Shown one piece after another: positions 35,620-45,100 of a stretch of DNA of 47,000 nucleotides. A program made the position numbers and the translations under genes. The first letter of the stretch is position 1; each line of letters opens with the position of its first letter. The stretch is from Chthoniobacteraceae bacterium (GTDB lineage Bacteria; Verrucomicrobiota; Verrucomicrobiia; Chthoniobacterales; Chthoniobacteraceae), in assembly GCA_947476045.1 (NCBI GenBank), contig CANJNZ010000030.1:1-47000 (forward strand), in the 5' to 3' direction. A model generated the notes under the pieces. The model did no database searches, was not told the DNA's origin, and was given only the letters and a program-made list of their open reading frames with translations.

Positions 35620-36669
35620 TTAATCCACGCAACCTGCGAGGACATCGTGGTCTTTTAGCGGCAGTGTGAAAGGCTCCAGCGGCATCGGTTCGTCGTGCGA
35701 AAGGAAGCGCGCGCAGACAGCGAAAAACTCTTCGCGAGTGCGCGCCCGCCGGATTGCGTGGAGGAAATCCCCGGTCGGCTCCACGCCAAGGCCGATGAAG
35801 TTCAGATACTTTTTCATCTTCTGCACTTGCGCCGCCTCGGGATACTCCGGTGACGAAACCGCTTCGTAGAGCGCCTCGATATAGCTGAGCACATCACGCC
35901 CTTGCGGGAGAAACAGTGGCTCGCCTGCGAGGTGTTCGCGGATTTGCCGGAAGATCCACGGATTGCGAATCGCCCCGCGCCCAATCATCAGCCCGCGTGC
36001 ACCCGTCTCGCGCAAAATGTGCGCAGCTTTCGCGGCGGAGCTGACATTTCCATTCGCCAGCACCGGGCATTTCATCGCGCCCGCCGCGCGTGCGATGGCC
36101 GTGTAGTCCACTTCGCTGCGATAGCCACCCGCGACCGTGCGTCCATGCACCGTCAGCAAATCGAGGGAGTGCTTTGCAAAAATCGCGAGCAGTTCGTCAA
36201 AGCCCTCCGCATCGCCGAAGCCGAGACGCGTCTTCACCGTGAACTTCACCTGCACCGCATCGCGCAGCGCGCCGAGGATCGCATCCACCCGCGCAGGCTC
36301 GCGCAGCAAACCGCCGCCCGCGCATTTGCGATATACGATGGGCGCGGGACAGCCGAGATTTAGATCCACCGCTGCGATGTCGTGCTTTTGCAGCTCCTTC
36401 GCCGTGCGAACGAGCGCGGGAATGTCGTTGCCGATCATCTGCGCGACGACCGGGCGGCCCGTTGGATTTTCGGTAATCGAGCGGAGGATCGGCTTGTCCA
36501 GCCGTGAGTCGCCGTGGACGCGGAAGTATTCCGTAAAATAAACATCCGCCCCGCCGTAGTCCTTCATCAGCCGCCAGAACGGCAAATCCGTCACCTCCTG
36601 CATCGGCGCAAGCGCGAGCACCGGCGCGGGCGCGGAGAAAAATTGATCGAATGTGGCGACAGGATTCAA
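35620..36669 (-). CDS. tRNA-dihydrouridine synthase
   Basis: Dus enzymes reduce uridine to dihydrouridine in tRNA using FMN and NADPH. The TIM-barrel motifs are visible: LALAPMQEVTDLPF for FMN binding, QMIGND, the catalytic segment LNLGCPAP with the active Cys, VKTRLG, and MIGRGAIRNPWIF for phosphate binding. The start is uncertain. An ATG at 36732 gives 370 residues, but its first ~20 codons lie in an intergenic repeat element; I prefer TTG 36669, giving 349 residues. DusA, B or C type cannot be fixed by eye. It is upstream of carA on the same strand with a 60-nt gap. Confidence 0.88.
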   Translation of the reverse strand: MNPVATFDQFFSAPAPVLALAPMQEVTDLPFWRLMKDYGGADVYFTEYFRVHGDSRLDKPILRSITENPTGRPVVAQMIGNDIPALVRTAKELQKHDIAAVDLNLGCPAPIVYRKCAGGGLLREPARVDAILGALRDAVQVKFTVKTRLGFGDAEGFDELLAIFAKHSLDLLTVHGRTVAGGYRSEVDYTAIARAAGAMKCPVLANGNVSSAAKAAHILRETGARGLMIGRGAIRNPWIFRQIREHLAGEPLFLPQGRDVLSYIEALYEAVSSPEYPEAAQVQKMKKYLNFIGLGVEPTGDFLHAIRRARTREEFFAVCARFLSHDEPMPLEPFTLPLKDHDVLAGCVD

Positions 36670-36684
36670 AGTGAGCGAAGACAG

Positions 36685-36881
36685 AAACCGCAGATATACG
36701 CAGATGCAAAGACAAGGGGATTTAAAAAACACACGAAGGAATGGGATGGCTTAGGAAAGCAGGAAGAGAGGAAAGCGGACCTGCCTTTCCTGCCTTCCTG
36801 CCTTCCTTAGCAAAAAATGAAAATCCCTTCGTGATTCATCCGCATCACCCATCTGCGCACATCCGCGTAAATCTGCGGTTT
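36685..36881. repeat. ~197-bp imperfect palindromic element between dus and rlmN
   Basis: The outer arms (36685-36706 and 36860-36881) are inverted repeats matching at 20 of 22 positions. Next inward, CACGAAGG near 36732 mirrors the block ending in CTTCGTG at 36828-36833. The core arms (36749-36777 and 36783-36811) are purine- and pyrimidine-rich mirror images around 36780 with a few mismatches. The outer arms contain phrases like ATCTGCG and ATCCGCG, which recur elsewhere in the window. No transposase or flanking target-site duplication is obvious. Confidence 0.7.
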
Positions 36882-36894
36882 AAAATGCGCCGTC

Positions 36895-38001
<1,107 letters not shown>

Positions 38002-38024
38002 CTTTCTTTTCAGCCGCCCCGCTA

Positions 38025-38429
38025 TTAAAACGGTAGTGACGGCGGTAGTGACACCATCGGGTCGAGCAGATGAAGTTGCTCCGGCGTGCTCGCCAGTATC
38101 GCAACAGAACTCTCCCGTAAGAATATTGCAAAGCCACCTTTGGGAAAGACCATGCCCCTTTGTCGAAACCAGTCCGCAACATCTGTTTGTTTTCCTTTCG
38201 CTTCGGGAAAGGCCTTCGGATTCATGGCATACACACGAGCAACGCATCCGCGCGGAACCGGTGGTAATTCAAAGTAAATCGGAGGGCCTATTTCGATTGA
38301 TTTCACAAGGCGCGTTTCTCTCAGCGCAGTTGGTTTGGATGTAACGCTACAGCTACATAGCGCAACCGTGAGACAGGCTGAAATGATGAAGCGTGCTGGC
38401 GTAAAAGGTCGAATGGCGGGAGAGAGCAT
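38025..38429 (-). CDS. putative lipoprotein of unknown function
   Basis: From ATG 38429 (MLSPAIRPFTPARFIISA) the protein has 134 residues, with a hydrophobic N-terminus ending in a lipobox-like VALCSC, so it is probably a lipid-anchored periplasmic or outer-membrane protein. The remainder (for example PIYFELPPVPRGCVARVY) has no recognised domain. An upstream ATG at 38504 is less likely because it displaces the signal peptide. It is convergent with rlmN and faces the DUF2442 cassette across a 205-bp repeat-rich gap. Confidence 0.6.
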   Translation of the reverse strand: MLSPAIRPFTPARFIISACLTVALCSCSVTSKPTALRETRLVKSIEIGPPIYFELPPVPRGCVARVYAMNPKAFPEAKGKQTDVADWFRQRGMVFPKGGFAIFLRESSVAILASTPEQLHLLDPMVSLPPSLPF

Positions 38430-38475
38430 CGGCGTGGTTTTTACGCGGACAGTAATAAGGGGCAACGCAATTATC

Positions 38476-38606
38476 GGGCAAGACGCGCTTTCCCAACTAT
38501 TCACCAGTCACGGGAGCGGAGCGACCCCTCACAGCCCCGCCGGATGCCGGAGGCTGTAGTGGCTGGCAGGGCGGCTTTTGGCAGTCAGCCCACTCGCGTC
38601 TTGCCC
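38476..38606. repeat. 12-bp perfect inverted repeat enclosing repeat copy 1
   Basis: GGGCAAGACGCG (38476-38487) and its exact reverse complement CGCGTCTTGCCC (38595-38606) bracket the first 54-bp direct repeat copy and its small hairpin. The second copy at 39156 does not show the same arms. Confidence 0.6.
38526..38579. repeat. 54-bp direct repeat, copy 1
   Basis: This copy matches bases 39156-39209 at 49 of 54 positions, and the offset is exactly 630 bp. It contains a hairpin ACAGCC/GGCTGT with an inner CCGG-ATG-CCGG stem. It lies 55 nt before the DUF2442 start. Confidence 0.85.
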
Positions 38607-38634
38607 TGAGAAGAAAACTGAGCATCCTTTCCGC

Positions 38635-38889
38635 ATGAAGAGGCCAGTCAGAATCGAAGCACTTTCAGGGTTTCGCTTTCGCGTCGCGTATCCCGACGGC
38701 GTTGAGGGTGTGATTGACCTTTCCGCCGACGTTGGGCGCGGTGTTTTTACGCCACTGGCGGACGAGGCCTTCTTCCGCACTGTCCACATCGGGCAGTTCG
38801 GCCAGATCGCGTGGTCCGAGGACATCGAAATTTGCCCCGACGCCGCTTATCAAGAGATCGTCCACTCAACGGTGCCAGCCCATGCCTGA
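38635..38889 (+). CDS. DUF2442 family protein
   Basis: The 84-residue protein starts at ATG 38635 (MKRPVRIEALSGFRFRVAY). It matches the DUF2442 pattern: a beta-strand start, YPDGVEGVIDLS, FTPLADEAFF, and the closing WSEDIEICPDAAY. The family has no proven activity but is widely found beside DUF4160 proteins in pairs resembling toxin-antitoxin operons. The next gene, DUF4160, overlaps its end by 8 nt. The pair is enclosed by direct repeats at 38526-38579 and 39156-39209, hinting at a mobile cassette. Confidence 0.85.
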   Translation: MKRPVRIEALSGFRFRVAYPDGVEGVIDLSADVGRGVFTPLADEAFFRTVHIGQFGQIAWSEDIEICPDAAYQEIVHSTVPAHA

Positions 38890-39142
38890 GGTCAGCCGCT
38901 TTTACGGCATCATCGTTCGCTTCTATTACCGCGATCACCCGCCCACTCACTTCCACGCCATTTACGGCGAGCACGAGGCACTCATCGAGATCGAGACTGG
39001 TGCGATTTACGAAGGCTACTTACCCGGAACTGCGTATGACCTCGTCAATCGCTGGCGAGCCATTCACATGGAAGAGCTACGGAACGACTGGAACCGCGCG
39101 AGGCAGCAAGAGCCACTTTTACCAATCGCGCCGCTTGAGTGA
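38882..39142 (+). CDS. DUF4160 family protein
   Basis: The 86-residue protein begins MPEVSRFYGIIVRFYYRD and carries the DUF4160 hallmark PTHFHAIYGEHEALIEI, followed by VNRWRAIHMEELRNDW. In this family the N-terminal part and the conserved HFHA segment suggest a small alpha/beta fold. It overlaps DUF2442 by 8 nt, so the two are probably translated together. Members of this pair are predicted, not proven, to be toxin-antitoxin-like. The gene ends 13 nt before the second direct repeat copy. Confidence 0.85.
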   Translation: MPEVSRFYGIIVRFYYRDHPPTHFHAIYGEHEALIEIETGAIYEGYLPGTAYDLVNRWRAIHMEELRNDWNRARQQEPLLPIAPLE

Positions 39143-39155
39143 AGCCCAGTGCCTA

Positions 39156-39209
39156 CCCTCACAGCCCCGAGGGATGCCGGATGCTGTAGCGGCTGGCGGG
39201 GCGGCTTTT
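39156..39209. repeat. 54-bp direct repeat, copy 2
   Basis: This is the partner of the copy at 38526-38579 (5 differences). On the minus strand it supplies the last roughly 16 codons and the stop (39159) of the NlpC/P60-like gene, a tail reading KSRPASRYSIRHPSGL. Copy 1 would encode a near-identical tail in the same orientation. Confidence 0.85.
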
Positions 39210-39662
39210 TGTTGTCCAGCGCGGGCCTTCATTCTGGTCGTGCCAGCCGGTGTCGAAGCGCAGTCCGGCGACGACGAGGAAGACGTGGCCGGATTTCGCA
39301 TACACGCTGATCCATTTCCCAAGCCCACGCGTTCCGTAGTGACGGAAACTCGTGGAAGTTTCGAAGCCGCGCAGCAATCCCGCTTCGCGCAAAACGTAGG
39401 ACGCCGCGCCGGAGCAATCGTAGCCCGAATCAATCCCATCGCATCGTCCCCCGCCGTAGCAGTAGGGCAGGCCGGCGATGCGATTCCCGGCGGCGATGGC
39501 CGCATGGACGACTGCGGGCGCGGATTCCGGCGCGCTGGCGTAACCGCCGCTGAGCGTCGCCGTCCTTCCCCGCACGTAGCGGTATTCGTAGCGGGTGGAC
39601 GAGCAGCCGCTGAGAAACAGCAGGGCACAAAACGCGAGCAGGGCGATGAATGGGCGAAGCAT
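39159..39662 (-). CDS. NlpC/P60-like lipoprotein, C-terminus formed by a repeat
   Basis: The 167-residue protein has a lipoprotein signal (lipobox LSGC, lipidated Cys20). The papain-like NlpC/P60 peptidase core has the nucleophile Cys83 in YDCSG and the catalytic His126 in SGHVFLVVAG. A Cys-rich loop (YCYGGGRCDG) precedes the nucleophile. It could be a peptidoglycan endopeptidase anchored in a membrane. The last ~16 residues are encoded by the direct repeat copy 2, so the original C-terminus seems to have been replaced or extended. It is divergent from the ABC-F gene. Confidence 0.85.
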   Translation of the reverse strand: MLRPFIALLAFCALLFLSGCSSTRYEYRYVRGRTATLSGGYASAPESAPAVVHAAIAAGNRIAGLPYCYGGGRCDGIDSGYDCSGAASYVLREAGLLRGFETSTSFRHYGTRGLGKWISVYAKSGHVFLVVAGLRFDTGWHDQNEGPRWTTKSRPASRYSIRHPSGL

Positions 39663-39758
39663 GGCGGGCCTTGGCTAAAACTTTCTGCGGCGGAGATGCA
39701 ATGATTCTCTCGCCCAAGGCGGACGGCTCGTCTAACACCTCGCCCCCGATTTTTTAAA

Positions 39759-41363
39759 ATGCTCACAATCCGCGATCTCAAAGTCTCCGCCGGTGGCCGC
39801 ATGCTCTTCGAGGGCGCGTCCATGACTGTCAACTACGGCGAACGCGTCGCACTCGTCGGCCCGAACGGCGCAGGCAAGTCCACGCTCTTCTCGATCATCC
39901 TGCGAGAAAACGATCCCGACTCCGGCGTGATGGAGCGCGATGCGTGGACGATGGTCGGCTACCTCCCGCAGGAGGGCGAAGTCGTCGGCGAAGAAACCGT
40001 GATGGACGTGGCGACCGGGCGCGCTGGCGAACTCCCCGCACTCGAAGCGCGGCTGCATGAGTTGGAAAAAACAGGCAGCGTGGATTCGCCCGAATACCTC
40101 GAAGCCCACGCCAAGCACGAAGCGCTGAGCAACCCGCAAGTGGAGGCGAAGGCGAAGAAAATCCTGCGCGGCCTCGGCTACCGCGATACGGATTACGATC
40201 GCAAGGCGAAGGAACTCAGCGGCGGCTGGGTGATGCGCGCACACCTTTCCCGCCTTCTCGTGATGGAGCCCGACCTCCTCCTGCTCGACGAGCCGACGAA
40301 CCACCTCGACCTGCTCTCGCTGCTCTGGCTCCAGCAGTATTTGAAAAACTATTCCGGTGCCGTCCTCCTCATCTCGCACGACCGGCAGTTCATGGATGAG
40401 ATCGTGCAGAGCGTGTATGAAATCGCCGAGAAAAAGCTGCACAGCTTCACCGGCAACTACACCGATTACCTCCGCCAGAAAGAAGAACGCTACGAGCAGC
40501 AAAACGCCTCCTACAAAAACCAGCAGAAGGAAATCGAAGCGTTGCAGGAATTCGCAGACCGCTTCCGCAGCGTCGCCTCGAAGGCCTCGCAGGCGATGAG
40601 CAAGCTCAAGCAAATCGAGCGCATGGAGCTGATCGAAAAACCCGTGCCGCCGAAGAAACCCTTCCGCTTCCAAATCCCGCAGCCGCCCCGCATCGGCCAG
40701 CGCGCCATGACCCTCGAAGGCATCCACATGGCCTACGGCGCGACACAGGTTTATCGCGGCCTCGATCTCACCGTCGAGCGCGACGAACGCACCGTGCTCG
40801 TCGGCCCCAACGGCGCAGGCAAATCCACCCTGCTCAAAATCCTCGCAGGCATCCTCGATTTCCAAAAAGGCACACGCACCCCCGGCCTCAACGCCAAGAT
40901 CGGATACTTCAGCCAGCACCGCTCCGCCACGCTCGACCCGAATAAAAACGTTCTCCAGGAAGTCATGGAAAGCGGCAAGGATCTCAGCGAAAACGAAGCG
41001 CGCGGCATCCTCGGCTCCTTCCTCTTCCGCAAAGACGATATCTACAAAAAGACCGACATCCTCAGCGGCGGCGAAAAGACACGCCTCAACCTCATCAAAT
41101 TCCTCGTGGACCCGCCGAACCTCCTCCTCATGGACGAGCCCACCACGCATCTCGACATCCACAGCGTCGAATCCCTCACCCTCGCACTCAGCTCCTACGG
41201 CGGCACCCTCGTCTTCATTTCGCACGACGTGCACTTCATCCGCAAACTCGCCACCAAAGTCCTCCACGTGAATAACGGCCAGGTCACCCCCTACCCCGGC
41301 GGCTACGACTACTTCCTCGAAAAAACCGCCGCCGGCGACGAACGCGCCGCCATCACCGCGTAA
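39759..41363 (+). CDS. ABC-F family ATPase
   Basis: The 534-residue cytoplasmic protein has two ATP-binding cassettes and no membrane segments. Both Walker A loops are GPNGAGKST. Both signatures are seen (LSGGWVMRAHLSRLL and LSGGEKTRLN), each followed by LDEPTNHLD or MDEPTTHLD. The interdomain linker (about 240-300, with SKASQAMSKLKQIERME) is the P-site tRNA interaction motif. ABC-F proteins act on the ribosome, rescuing or regulating translation; some give antibiotic resistance. The subfamily (Uup, EttA, YbiT or resistance) cannot be fixed by eye, though the linker resembles YbiT-type proteins. Confidence 0.93.
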   Translation: MLTIRDLKVSAGGRMLFEGASMTVNYGERVALVGPNGAGKSTLFSIILRENDPDSGVMERDAWTMVGYLPQEGEVVGEETVMDVATGRAGELPALEARLHELEKTGSVDSPEYLEAHAKHEALSNPQVEAKAKKILRGLGYRDTDYDRKAKELSGGWVMRAHLSRLLVMEPDLLLLDEPTNHLDLLSLLWLQQYLKNYSGAVLLISHDRQFMDEIVQSVYEIAEKKLHSFTGNYTDYLRQKEERYEQQNASYKNQQKEIEALQEFADRFRSVASKASQAMSKLKQIERMELIEKPVPPKKPFRFQIPQPPRIGQRAMTLEGIHMAYGATQVYRGLDLTVERDERTVLVGPNGAGKSTLLKILAGILDFQKGTRTPGLNAKIGYFSQHRSATLDPNKNVLQEVMESGKDLSENEARGILGSFLFRKDDIYKKTDILSGGEKTRLNLIKFLVDPPNLLLMDEPTTHLDIHSVESLTLALSSYGGTLVFISHDVHFIRKLATKVLHVNNGQVTPYPGGYDYFLEKTAAGDERAAITA

Positions 41364-41414
41364 GCAAAACCGAGCGCGCCCAGTTAAAGAGCGCACCCCG
41401 CTGCGCGGAAAAAA

Positions 41415-41464
41415 CATCCGTGGCCATCCGTGACATCCGTGGTCAACGATCCGCGTGCATCCGC
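41415..41464. repeat. short-period ATCCG-phrase repeat
   Basis: ATCCG occurs five times (41416, 41426, 41435, 41449, 41459) within 50 bp, as CATCCGTGG/CATCCGCG variants. The same style occurs in the outer arms of the palindromic element at 36685-36881. A related phrase with CTTCGTG and CTTCGCG lies at 42018-42046. No gene covers it. Confidence 0.5.
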
Positions 41465-41573
41465 AGGAGCCTGAACGCCCGCCGCCGACGGACTGACCAC
41501 CGCCCACTTCACGCCCATCCCCATCGCCTCATTGTATACGGCGGAGGCAAGCTGGGAGACATCCATGCACTTT

Positions 41574-41951
41574 GAAGGAACTCTCCCGCGCCTTCCAAGG
41601 ACTCATCTCCCCCCTCCAAGGACTCATCTCCCACCTCCATGGACTCATCTCCCGCCTCCATGGACTTATCTCCCGCCTCCAAGGACTCATCTCCCAGCTC
41701 CATGGGCTCATCTCCCGGCTCCATGGACTCATCTCCTGCCTCCAAGGACTCATCTCTCGGCTCCATGGACTCATCTCTCGGCTCCATGGACTCATCTCCC
41801 GCCTCCATGGACTCATCTCTCGCCTCCATGGACTCATCTCCCGCCTCCATGGACTCATCTCCCGCCTCCATGGACTCATCTCCCGCCTCCATGGACTCAT
41901 CTCCCGCCTCCAGTGACCTTATTCCCGTCTCCGGTAACGTTACTCCGGCTC
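41574..41951. repeat. 21-bp tandem minisatellite
   Basis: Fifteen well-matched 21-bp units (consensus CCATGGACTCATCTCCCGCCT, with CCAAGG variants) run from 41595 to 41909 in perfect register. One degenerate unit precedes (41574-41594) and two follow (to about 41951). Because 21 is a multiple of three and the unit has no stop in several frames, long frames stay open on both strands (heptapeptides such as MDSSPAS, GLISRLH, THLPPPW; on the minus strand MEAGDES and MSPWRRE). I do not call any of them as a gene. The gap 41364-42196 otherwise holds only short-period repeats. Confidence 0.9.
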
Positions 41952-42196
41952 CCAAACTCGCGCACCCCGCCAATCCGCAATCCGAAATCCACGATCCTCA
42001 TTCGAAGCGCCCCGCAACTTCGTGCCCTTCGCGTCCCCGTGGTTGACTGCCCCATTCAGCAATGGATGAAAATGACGCGCATCACACACCCCTCCCGTTG
42101 ACAGGGCTATTTCCATTCGTTAAATACGCGCGAACGATGCCGCACGATGACTCTCGTGCATATTCCGCCTCACCGATTCTCCTGCGCTCTTTCACC

Positions 42197-45100
42197 ATGA
42201 AATCCGACACATCTCCAGCGCGACACACGCTGGCGAGCCGTGCCTTTTTCATCCTCGCTGTGCTCGGCGGGCTCTTCCTCGCGGGCGTTTCGCACGCGGC
42301 AAATGTCACCGCCACCTTCAACAGCGCAGCCGACATCCCCGTCACCGCCAACGGCTACACCGCCACCGGCAACACGCTCGATGTCACGCTCAACTTCGCC
42401 CCCACCCCCGGCACCAATCTCACCGTCGTCCGCAACACCGCGCTCACTTTCATCAACGGCCAGTTCAGCAACGTCGCCAACGGCGCGACGCTCAACCTCA
42501 CCTACAACGGCACCACCTATCCCTTCGTCGCGTGGTATTACGGCGGCACTGGCAATGATCTCGTGCTTCTGTGGCCTTACACGGGGCTCGCTGCTTGGGG
42601 CTATAACGACAACGGTCGGCTTGGTGATAATACGACAATGACCCGTCGCTCTCCAGTTCCTGTAGTTCAGGCAGGAGTCTTAGCTGGCAAAACTATCGTT
42701 CAATTGGCGCGAGGCGGAGGGCACACATTAGCACTAACGAGCGAAGGCAAAGTCTACTCTTGGGGTTACAACCAATTCGGAGGACTCGGCGATAGCACAT
42801 CAATAGATCGCCTTGAACCCGTAGCCGTAAATACAGCCAACGGATCTAGCGCACTTTTTGGGAAAACGGTCATCGCCATTGCAGCCGGAAATGCTCATAG
42901 TCTGGCGTTATGCTCTGATGGTTCAATAGCAGCTTGGGGTTACAACGTTTACGGCCAGATTGGCGACGCCACGACGACTGATCGCCTTTCACCTGTAGCT
43001 GTAAACACGGCAAGCGGAACCAGTTTTCTTTTCGGTAAATCTGTCACAGCCATCGCTGTAGGCTCGATGCATAATCTCGCCTTGTGTTCGGACGGCACAG
43101 TGGCGGCTTGGGGCCTCAATTCAAACAACCATCTCGGGGACACCACATATATCAATCGTAGTTCACCGGTCGCAGTGAACACGGTCGCCGGGACGAGTAT
43201 ATTGTATGGAAAAACGGTTACAGCACTTGCTGCAGGCAACCAACACAGTCTCGCCTTATGCTCCGATGGCACAGTGGCGGCATGGGGTGCCAATAATAAC
43301 GGTCAACTTGGCGATAACTCTACTTTCCCTCACTCTGTGCCAGTAGCGGTCAACACAACCAGTGGAACCAGCGCAATTTTTGGAAGAGTTGTAACATCTC
43401 TCGCTGCTGGCGACTCACACAGCATCGCCCTCTGCTCAGACGGCACAGTTGTGGCTTGGGGTGCCAACAATTACGGCCAGCTGGGTGATAATTCGGGGAC
43501 GCAGCGAAATGCGCCGGTTAACGTCAACACTGCCAGTGGAGTCAGTGCGCTATTCGGTAAGTTTGTGACGGCCATAGCGACTGGTTACTTCAATAGTCTG
43601 GCCCTCTGTTCCGACGGCTCAGTGACAGCTTGGGGCGAGAACGGCAACGGCCAAGTCGGCGACAATACGAATATCTATCGCTCTGCACCAGCGGCAGTGA
43701 ACACAAACAGCGGAACCAGCGCCCTTGCTGGGAAGCATGTTTCTGGATTGGGAGCATCTGGTTCGTCTAGCAGCCACTTTGTGGCTGCTTACGGAACGAC
43801 AGCCCCAGAGATTGCAGTCGAGGTGCTAGAGCCTTCTGTCATGCCTTTGGTAGATAATGCGAATACTTTGGACTACGGCATAACACCCTACGGTGTTCGC
43901 ACATTCCGAATACGCAACGAGGGTGGCCTGCCACTCAACGGCGTGTCTGGAACTTTGTCGGACACTAATGTCGAAGCCTTTTCCATCAGCCAGCCTCCCT
44001 CGTCAATACCGCCGGGAGGAACAGCAATAATCCAAGTTGTTTTTGCATCGGAAACGGCAGGGGCCAAAAGTGCAAAACTCGAAATTTCAAGCAACGACAG
44101 CGATGAAAATCCTTTCCGAATCGCACTGACAGGCACAAGACCCTCGCTCTCCGACCTTACTGCAACTTTTAGCTCAGCCAGCGACATACCGCTCACTGCT
44201 TTTGGCTTCAACGCAAGCGGCATCGCTCTCAATACTACACTGAATTTCGCACCGAATCCCGGGACGAATCTGACAGTCATACGAAACACCGGCACAAACT
44301 TCATTCGTGGTCAATTCAGCAATGCGCCCAACGGGGCGACGTTAAATCTGACTTATAACGGCACAATTTATCCCTTCGTCGCGTGGTATTACGGCGGTGC
44401 GGGCAGAGACCTCGTGCTGCTATGGCCATACACGGGCCTCACCGCATGGGGTTCAAACAACCGCGGACAACTGGGTGATAATTCGCCGACGCAGCGCAAC
44501 GCACCGTCGTTTGTAGAGCAAAGCGGGGCACTGAACGGCAAGACCATCGTGCAAGTAGTATGTGGCGGCAGTCACACTTTGGCGCTTACCAGCGAAGGGA
44601 AAGTCTATGCGTGGGGGTATAATTTCTATGGCCAGCTTGGAATCAACTCGACAAGCGACAGCTACGCCCCAGTGGCAGTGAACGCAGATGCTGGTTCCAG
44701 TGCCCTCTTCGGTAAAACAGTCATAGCCATTGGAGCCGGCTCTATACACAGCCTTGCTATGTGCTCCGATGGCACAATTGTAGGATGGGGTGACAACTCA
44801 TACGGTCAACTCGGCGACAATACTACCACACAGCGCAATACTCCGGTGGCAGTGAACACAGCCAGTGGAACCAGTGCGCTCTTTGGGAAAACGGTCACTG
44901 CTGTCGCGGCAGGAGGTTTTCACAGCTTGGCTGTGTGTTCTGATGGCACTGTAGCAGCGTGGGGTAGCAACAATTACGGCCAACTCGGAGACAACACATC
45001 GATGCCTCACTACGCGCCAGTGGCAGTAAACACGACCAGCGGAACCAGTGCTCTCTTTGGAAAAACGGTCACTGCCGTCGCAGGAGGCGGTTCCCACAGC

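Noticed and set aside
38529-38825. 98-codon minus-strand frame over DUF2442
   Set aside because: It is antisense to a recognisable DUF2442. Only its last residues are interesting, because they come from the direct repeat.
39732-41507. 591-codon open frame opposite the ABC-F gene
   Set aside because: The plus-strand ABC-F motifs are intact. The antisense product is low-complexity.
41595-41909. CRISPR array
   Set aside because: The 21-bp units are contiguous with no spacers and no cas genes are nearby, so it is a minisatellite.
41509-41973. 154-residue minus-strand protein with MEAGDES heptads
   Set aside because: It consists almost entirely of the minisatellite. Other frames are equally open, and unit differences show no obvious protection of this frame. 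It is kept as a finding, not a gene.
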